64,000 bases of DNA, taken from contig JAJQCD010000014.1 of the NCBI GenBank assembly GCA_021202925.1, positions 150,159 to 214,158 on the forward strand, read 5' to 3'. This document shows, one piece after another, positions 58,530-64,000 of this stretch. A model generated the notes under the pieces. That model was given only the letters and a program-made list of their open reading frames with translations. It was not told the DNA's origin and ran no database searches. Numbering within the stretch: the first letter of the stretch is position 1; every line of letters begins with the position of its first letter. The position numbers and the translations under genes were made by a program. Source of the DNA: Clostridiales bacterium. GTDB taxonomy: Bacteria > Bacillota > Clostridia > Lachnospirales > Lachnospiraceae.

Positions 58530-59276
58530 ATGCCAAAAAGCAAATTTGAAGAAATCTATCAGGATTTAAAAAGAAAAATAGAATCAAACGAATACCCCTA
58601 TCAGCAGCTTCTCCCCTCAGAGAACACCCTGGTTCAAATCTATGACTGCTCCCGGAACACTGTCCGGCGCGCGATCGGACAGCTGGTGACCGCCGGTTAC
58701 GTCCAGACCATGCAGGGCAAGGGCGTCCGCAACATCTACCGCCCTGTCGAACAGTCTACTTTCACCATTGGTGAGATTGAGACCTTCCGCGAGTCTACAC
58801 TGCGCAACGGTCAGTCCTCCCGGACAGAAGTATTGCTGTTCTCCGAGATCACGATCGATGAGATACTGTCCTCCCGCACCGGGTTCCCAGTCGGCACGCC
58901 GGTATACTATCTCCAGAGACTCCATTACCTGAATGAAAAGCCCCTGATCCTCAACCACAACTATTTTCTGAAGGAAGCCGTCCCCGGCCTTACTCCGGAA
59001 ATTGCCCGACGTTCCATATATGATTACCTGGAAAATACACTTCACATGACCATCGTCAACAGCAAACGAATCATGACAGTCGAAAAGATTACAGAGATCG
59101 ATGAGAAATATATGGATCTGAATGCGGAAGAATACAACTGCGTCGCGGTCATCACCAGCTTCACCTACAACAGCAACGGCGTCATGTTCGAGTATACACA
59201 GTCACGGCACCGCCCCGATTACTTCCGCTTTCAGGACAATGCCGTGAGAAAATCCGTTCCCACAGAGGGGTTATGA
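58530..59276 (+). CDS. treR: GntR/UTRA family regulator (TreR-like)
   Basis: MPKSKFEEIYQDLKRKIESNEYPYQQLLPSENTLVQIYDCSRNTVRRAIGQL; divergent from treB. Confidence 0.88.
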   Translation: MPKSKFEEIYQDLKRKIESNEYPYQQLLPSENTLVQIYDCSRNTVRRAIGQLVTAGYVQTMQGKGVRNIYRPVEQSTFTIGEIETFRESTLRNGQSSRTEVLLFSEITIDEILSSRTGFPVGTPVYYLQRLHYLNEKPLILNHNYFLKEAVPGLTPEIARRSIYDYLENTLHMTIVNSKRIMTVEKITEIDEKYMDLNAEEYNCVAVITSFTYNSNGVMFEYTQSRHRPDYFRFQDNAVRKSVPTEGL

Positions 59277-60179
59277 TGTGAAAAACACATTTACCATCAT
59301 CCCCGTAACCAGCGCGAACGCAGCAACAAACGCAAGATACATCAGGAACCGCCTCGTTCCCAGCACGATTTTTACCGCGCCGAGATTGGTGATCTTTGTC
59401 GCCGGGCCGGTTATCATAAACGCGGCGGCGCTCCCGATACTCATACCATCCGAGAGCCATGCCTGCAGCAGAGGGATTGTCCCTCCTCCGCATGCATAGA
59501 GCGGCACGCCGATGGTCGCCGCCATCAGCACACCCCAGGCCTCATTTCCGCCAAACAGATCCGTCATGACATCCTGCGGCACATAACGCTGAAATACCGC
59601 GGACATAACAATTCCCGACAAAAAATACAGGCCCGTGGCCTTTATATTTCTCCCAAGATTCTTCACAAATCGCAGGACAACATTAGGATCGGTATCATGG
59701 CTTACCGGTTCCTCAAACCCATGGAAATCAAAGAACTTCTTCCCATGAAAAAAAATCCGCAGCAGAAGTCCCGCGATGATACCGCACACAAAGCTGGAAA
59801 GGATCCGTACAATCAGAGCAGTCCGCCCCAGCGCGGCGCTGTAAATGATCAGCTGCGGATTAAGCAGAATCGAACTCATCATAAATGCCGCAAGCCAGTC
59901 GTCGGGGATCCCGCTTCTGGAAAAGGATGCGGCAAGCGGAATCGTGCCGTACATACACAGCGGCGAAGCGATCCCCAGCGCGCTCGCTGCAGCCGTACCA
60001 GCTATACCCGGTTTTCGATCACCCAGACTACGGAATATATCATGTATACGATCTTTCAAAAAGACAGAGACAGCGGAACCAAGCACCATCCCCAGCACCC
60101 AGTACCGGAAGATTTGTCGGAACTGGATCTCAAAATAATACCAGAGATAGATCATTTCCCTGCGAATCATGCTTAACAT
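59271..60179 (-). CDS. UPF0718/ArsP-type permease
   Basis: ASPLCMYGTIPLAASFSRSGIPDDWLAAFMMSSILLNPQL; IGVPLYACGGGTIPLLQAWLSDGMSIGSAAAFMITGPATKI. Confidence 0.87.
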   Translation of the reverse strand: MLSMIRREMIYLWYYFEIQFRQIFRYWVLGMVLGSAVSVFLKDRIHDIFRSLGDRKPGIAGTAAASALGIASPLCMYGTIPLAASFSRSGIPDDWLAAFMMSSILLNPQLIIYSAALGRTALIVRILSSFVCGIIAGLLLRIFFHGKKFFDFHGFEEPVSHDTDPNVVLRFVKNLGRNIKATGLYFLSGIVMSAVFQRYVPQDVMTDLFGGNEAWGVLMAATIGVPLYACGGGTIPLLQAWLSDGMSIGSAAAFMITGPATKITNLGAVKIVLGTRRFLMYLAFVAAFALVTGMMVNVFFTS

Positions 60180-60223
60180 AGCCGCTGTCTCCTCTCCTTG
60201 TCCACCACCTGCTTCCCATATGC

Positions 60224-61333
60224 TTACCCGCTGATATCAACCAGCTGATAACTCCTGCTCCCCAGCCCGATTGTCTCCGCGTTTTCCAGCGTATGAAGGC
60301 CATTCCGATCCTGCACCCGTCTGACAAATGATTCATTGCCCTCTGACACCCAGACCAGATCGATACATGCCTGATCCAGAGTAACCGGATCCGTGGACGC
60401 CAGAATTCCGATATCATGCATATCAGGTTCGGACGGATTGCCATCGCAGTCACAGTCGATGGACAGGCGGTTCATCACATTGACATACACAATGCGCTCC
60501 CCGTGGCCCAGATAATCCGAAACCGATTTTCCGGCATCTCCCATCGCTTCCAGGAAGTCATCCTGCTGGCCTCCCATAAAGCTCGTCCGGCTTACTCCCC
60601 CGGTATGAATCCAGCATTTTCCCTCACTGGAGCCGAGGCCGATGGAGATATTTTTGATCGCGCCTCCAAAGCCTGCCATGGCATGGCCTTTAAAATGAGA
60701 CAACACGACATAGGAGTCATAATCGCCAAACGCCGCTCCCACATAGTTCTCACTAAGCTTTGTCCCTCCCTCTACCGGCAGAGTCATGGAACCATTTTCA
60801 TCCTGGATCTGGACATTGGCAATCGCGGTAAATCCGTGATCCTCCGCCACCTGATAATGCATCGCCGTCTCCGCGCGGGAACCGCCGTAAGCGGTATTAC
60901 ACTCGACAATCGTTCCCTCTACCTGATGAACCAGATCCGCAATCAATTCCGGACGCAGATAATTGGAGACCGGAGGCTCGCCGGTAGACAGCTTCACCGC
61001 CACATTACCCGTCGGCGTCCAGTTCAGCCTGTCATATACCTGAACCAGCGTTTCCGGAGAAATATCAGAAATATAATATACCGTCGGCGCGTCCGCGGAA
61101 TCCGTCCGCCATGCCAGATCCGAGAGGCTGATCACCGCACCGCCGTTTGTCATCAGACTTCCGGCCTGATCATTATCAGTCTCAACCTCTGCTGTCCCTC
61201 CCGGGCCGCCTTCTTCTTCCTGCCCTGCGGTTCCCGCGACGACCACATCGGCCGCGTTTCCGGTGATCGCACAGCCTGACAAAACGTTTGCAGCCGCCAG
61301 CAAAGCCACCATCAACATGATCTTTTTCTTCAT
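60224..61333 (-). CDS. DUF362 domain-containing lipoprotein
   Basis: MKKKIMLMVALLAAANVLSGCAI lipobox; VALKLSTGE-like start of domain, CNTAYGGSRAETAMHYQVAEDHGF, LSHFKGHAMAGFGGAIKNISIGLGS. Confidence 0.85.
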   Translation of the reverse strand: MKKKIMLMVALLAAANVLSGCAITGNAADVVVAGTAGQEEEGGPGGTAEVETDNDQAGSLMTNGGAVISLSDLAWRTDSADAPTVYYISDISPETLVQVYDRLNWTPTGNVAVKLSTGEPPVSNYLRPELIADLVHQVEGTIVECNTAYGGSRAETAMHYQVAEDHGFTAIANVQIQDENGSMTLPVEGGTKLSENYVGAAFGDYDSYVVLSHFKGHAMAGFGGAIKNISIGLGSSEGKCWIHTGGVSRTSFMGGQQDDFLEAMGDAGKSVSDYLGHGERIVYVNVMNRLSIDCDCDGNPSEPDMHDIGILASTDPVTLDQACIDLVWVSEGNESFVRRVQDRNGLHTLENAETIGLGSRSYQLVDISG

Positions 61334-61449
61334 TTTGTCTCCTTTCTTTGCCCAGTTTTCCATCTTCTGTATAACAGAATAACACAGTCTCTTTTTGTCA
61401 TTCAAATACTTATTTTCTATCTGTTTTTATGCCTTGAAAGTATGTAAAA

Positions 61450-62565
61450 CTATCTCTCCAATACTCCGGCCACTTCTTCCAGATACTGCCGGATGGGAAG
61501 ATGCTGAGGACAACGTTTTTCACATTTTTCGCATTTCAGACAATCAGAGGCTTTGCCATGCGTCTGTGCCAGATTTCCATAATAGGTCCCGGCAACCATT
61601 CCCTGTCTGGCTCCAAATCGTTTCAGATTATTATAGATCGCAAAATAATCCGGAATGGCGATCTTCATCGGACAGTCATCCACACAATATCGACAGGCCG
61701 TGCAGGGAATGGTAACCGCCGCGCGGATCACCTCCGCGGCCTGCTCTACAATAGACATTTCCTGCTTATTCAACGGATGGAATGACTCCATATAACCGAC
61801 ATTATCCTCCATCTGTTCCTGGCTGCTCATACCGGAAAGCACAATCATCACATTGGCCGGACTTGCTGCGAAACGAATTGCCCACGAAGCAACCGACATC
61901 CCCGGCGCGTAATCCTGATAGAGTTTTACTGCCTCCTGCGGAACATCCACCAGACTGCCGCCCTTAATCGGTTCCATGACAATCACCGGCTTGTGATGCT
62001 TTAACGCCACCTCGTAGCATTTTCTGGATTCTATAGTCGGATCTTCCCAGTCCAGATAATTAAGCTGCAGTTGTACATATTCCATCTCCGGGTGCTTTGT
62101 CAGGATCTCCTCCAGAAGCGCCGCCTTGTCATGATAGGAAAGACCAATGTGTTTCACTTTCCCCTGCTCTTTCAGCTTCTGGATAAAAGCAAAGGCATGC
62201 TGCTCCTGTGCCTGCTGATAGGACGGCGCACCAAGACCATGGAGCCAGTAGTAGTCCACATATTCCACTCCCAACCGCTCCAGCTGTGCGTCAAAGAAAG
62301 GCTGAAAATCCTCCTCACCTTTTAACATAAAAAGCGACAGCTTATCGGTAATCGTATAGGAATCGCGGGGATAACGTTTTGCCACCGCCTCCCGAAAAGC
62401 CACCTCACTCTGTCCTCTGTGATAGGGCGCCGCCGTATCAAAATAAGTAAATCCTCTTTCCATGAACATATCGACCATTCTTTTTACCGCATCGATATCT
62501 ATACTGGCATAGTCATCCGGATTAATAAGAGGCAATCTCATAAGTCCAAAACCAAGTTTCTTCAT
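61450..62565 (-). CDS. Aldo/keto reductase with C-terminal 4Fe-4S ferredoxin domain
   Basis: GFGLMRLP, FDTAAPYHRGQSEVAFREAV; CTACRYCVDDCPMKIAIPD and CLKCEKCEKRCPQHLPI. Confidence 0.93.
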   Translation of the reverse strand: MKKLGFGLMRLPLINPDDYASIDIDAVKRMVDMFMERGFTYFDTAAPYHRGQSEVAFREAVAKRYPRDSYTITDKLSLFMLKGEEDFQPFFDAQLERLGVEYVDYYWLHGLGAPSYQQAQEQHAFAFIQKLKEQGKVKHIGLSYHDKAALLEEILTKHPEMEYVQLQLNYLDWEDPTIESRKCYEVALKHHKPVIVMEPIKGGSLVDVPQEAVKLYQDYAPGMSVASWAIRFAASPANVMIVLSGMSSQEQMEDNVGYMESFHPLNKQEMSIVEQAAEVIRAAVTIPCTACRYCVDDCPMKIAIPDYFAIYNNLKRFGARQGMVAGTYYGNLAQTHGKASDCLKCEKCEKRCPQHLPIRQYLEEVAGVLER

Positions 62566-62727
62566 AATCTCACTTCTCCTTATCTCACATCACGTTGTTC
62601 GTTTCACCGAAGGATACCTTCCGGTTATTTGCCGATTGTATCCTTTTATTTTACTCCTTTTTTCTTGATACAGAAGTATCAATGTGTTATCATGGTATAA
62701 AGGATAAACTTTATACAGGAGGTCTTC

Positions 62728-63654
62728 ATGTACAATCATCAGCTTGATGCTTTTATTCGAACAGCAGATATGGGAAGCTTCGGCAAAGCGGCACAATCCA
62801 TGTATATTTCCGCTCCTGCTCTGATTCAGCAGATTAATTTACTGGAAGACCGATGCGGATTTAAACTGTTTATCCGTTCCAACCATGGGGTAAAGCTCAC
62901 CCCGGCCGGGAAATCTCTCTGCGAAGATGCCAGAACCATCATCCGGCTTTCCAAAGACGCCTTAAACAAAGCATCACGATTAGCCGTGCAGGCCGAAACT
63001 ACGGTGCGCATCGGAACTTCGCTTCTCTATAAATGCCGGCTTCTGCCGGAGATCTGGGCAAAAATCAGTGAAGAACATCCTGAATTAAGAATTGAAATTC
63101 TGCCTATGGCGGAATATCAGAACAGAGGGACGACATTTTCTTCCTTAGGCGTCGATTTTGATTTGTTTGAAGCTGTTTACGGGTCCAAAGGATGGAAGGG
63201 AAACTGCAGGTTTCTAAAGCTTTCCGAGGTTTCCATCTGCTGCGCGGTCTCCAGAAAACATCGCCTTGCAAAGTCAGAAAAATTATCCCTGCAGGACTTA
63301 AACGGAGAGTATCTGGTCATGCCGATTGAAGGAGTATCGGAAGAACTGGACAATTTTCGCGCAGAGATTACAGAAAAGTTTCCAACCATACAGATCATTG
63401 ATTCCAGTTATTACGGCGTGGACACCTTTACCCTGTGTGAAGTAAATCCCTATGTCCTGATTACACAGCCGGTTTATGCTGATATCCACACCAATCTGGT
63501 CACAATTCCACTGGAAACCGATTATACCATGCCCTATGGACTGGTTTATGCGAATGATCCTACGATAGCAACTCAAAAATTTATACAGGCGGCTTTATCT
63601 GCCATGCCGGATTATCGCGACAGCGATGGTTACAGATATGGATGCGATCGTTGA
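62728..63654 (+). CDS. LysR family transcriptional regulator
   Basis: LDAFIRTADMGSFGKAAQSMYISAPALIQQINLLEDRCGFKLFIRSNHGVKLTPAGKSL. Confidence 0.92.
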   Translation: MYNHQLDAFIRTADMGSFGKAAQSMYISAPALIQQINLLEDRCGFKLFIRSNHGVKLTPAGKSLCEDARTIIRLSKDALNKASRLAVQAETTVRIGTSLLYKCRLLPEIWAKISEEHPELRIEILPMAEYQNRGTTFSSLGVDFDLFEAVYGSKGWKGNCRFLKLSEVSICCAVSRKHRLAKSEKLSLQDLNGEYLVMPIEGVSEELDNFRAEITEKFPTIQIIDSSYYGVDTFTLCEVNPYVLITQPVYADIHTNLVTIPLETDYTMPYGLVYANDPTIATQKFIQAALSAMPDYRDSDGYRYGCDR

Positions 63655-63744
63655 TGCCGAGGCAATCGCTGCCACTACGCAGATCATCGCATCCGGATGT
63701 CCCCGGAATCGGGCGTGGGAACGAATCCCCCTGAACGATTCCGG

Positions 63745-63780
63745 ACAAGGCGCCTGACTCATATCAGACGCCTTGTTTTT
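63745..63780. terminator. Terminator between convergent LysR-type genes
   Basis: ACAAGGCG...CGCCTTGTTTTTG. Confidence 0.7.
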
Positions 63781-63800
63781 GCCATGCTTTTTGGCAACTG

Positions 63801-64000
63801 TCAAATTGCATTGCCCGTATATTTATCATAGTCAACCTCAATCTGATCCTGTAAAATCCGAAACGCCAGTTCCATCTGCGGACTGATCCACCTGTTTTTG
63901 TGAAACACAATGACCCCTGGATATGGTTTGTCATCCAATTCTGTCTCCAACCGGAGCAGGGAACCGTTTTTTAATTCTTCTTCCACAGAAAACTGCGGTA
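63801..64000 (-). CDS. Partial C-terminus, likely a second LysR-type regulator substrate-binding domain
   Basis: Open frame to window edge: PQFSVEEELKNGSLLRLETELDDKPYPGVIVFHKNRWISPQMELAFRILQDQIEVD. Confidence 0.6.
   Translation of the reverse strand, partial: PQFSVEEELKNGSLLRLETELDDKPYPGVIVFHKNRWISPQMELAFRILQDQIEVDYDKYTGNAI

Noticed and set aside
1-64000. CRISPR array, prophage or transposase/integrase gene
   Set aside because: No regularly spaced repeats and no phage structural, integrase or transposase ORFs recognised; repeats seen are two-copy only.

Overview
64 kb window from what looks like a Clostridia/Lachnospiraceae-type Firmicute chromosome (inferred from gene families, RBS style and promoters; not verified by search). 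Housekeeping segments: rsmI-trmN6-ricT-holB-Orn/Lys/Arg decarboxylase, tRNA-Val(GAC), Sua5/TsaC, sbcCD, a CwlD-like amidase, metNIQ, kdgK-like kinase, queF/queT behind a preQ1-I riboswitch, two Opp/Dpp-type ABC operons, and a tre PTS locus. The most unusual segment is ~9.9-22.5 kb. It is a divergently transcribed catabolic island that combines a yiaK-S/ula-like pentose pathway (TRAP DctPQM, Ldh-family oxidoreductase, FGGY kinase, UlaE-like and AraD-like epimerases), sgc-like genes (BtpA/SgcQ, RPE-like SgcE, DeoR) and an allantoin-pathway-like pair (M20 allantoate-amidohydrolase-like, dihydroorotase/allantoinase-like). By motif reading, the dihydroorotase-like member has lost three of its six expected metal ligands, and the Ldh-like member has lost a conserved His. 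Other points for follow-up: a membrane-anchored sigma-region-2-like/propeller fusion, an in-frame amber in an OppB permease gene, a 37-aa orphan membrane peptide, a leader ORF overlapping a terminator ahead of a nik-like operon, a HEPN remnant, and repeats bracketing a DUF4143 ATPase gene pair. All calls come from reading the sequence and the supplied ORFs; no database search was run.
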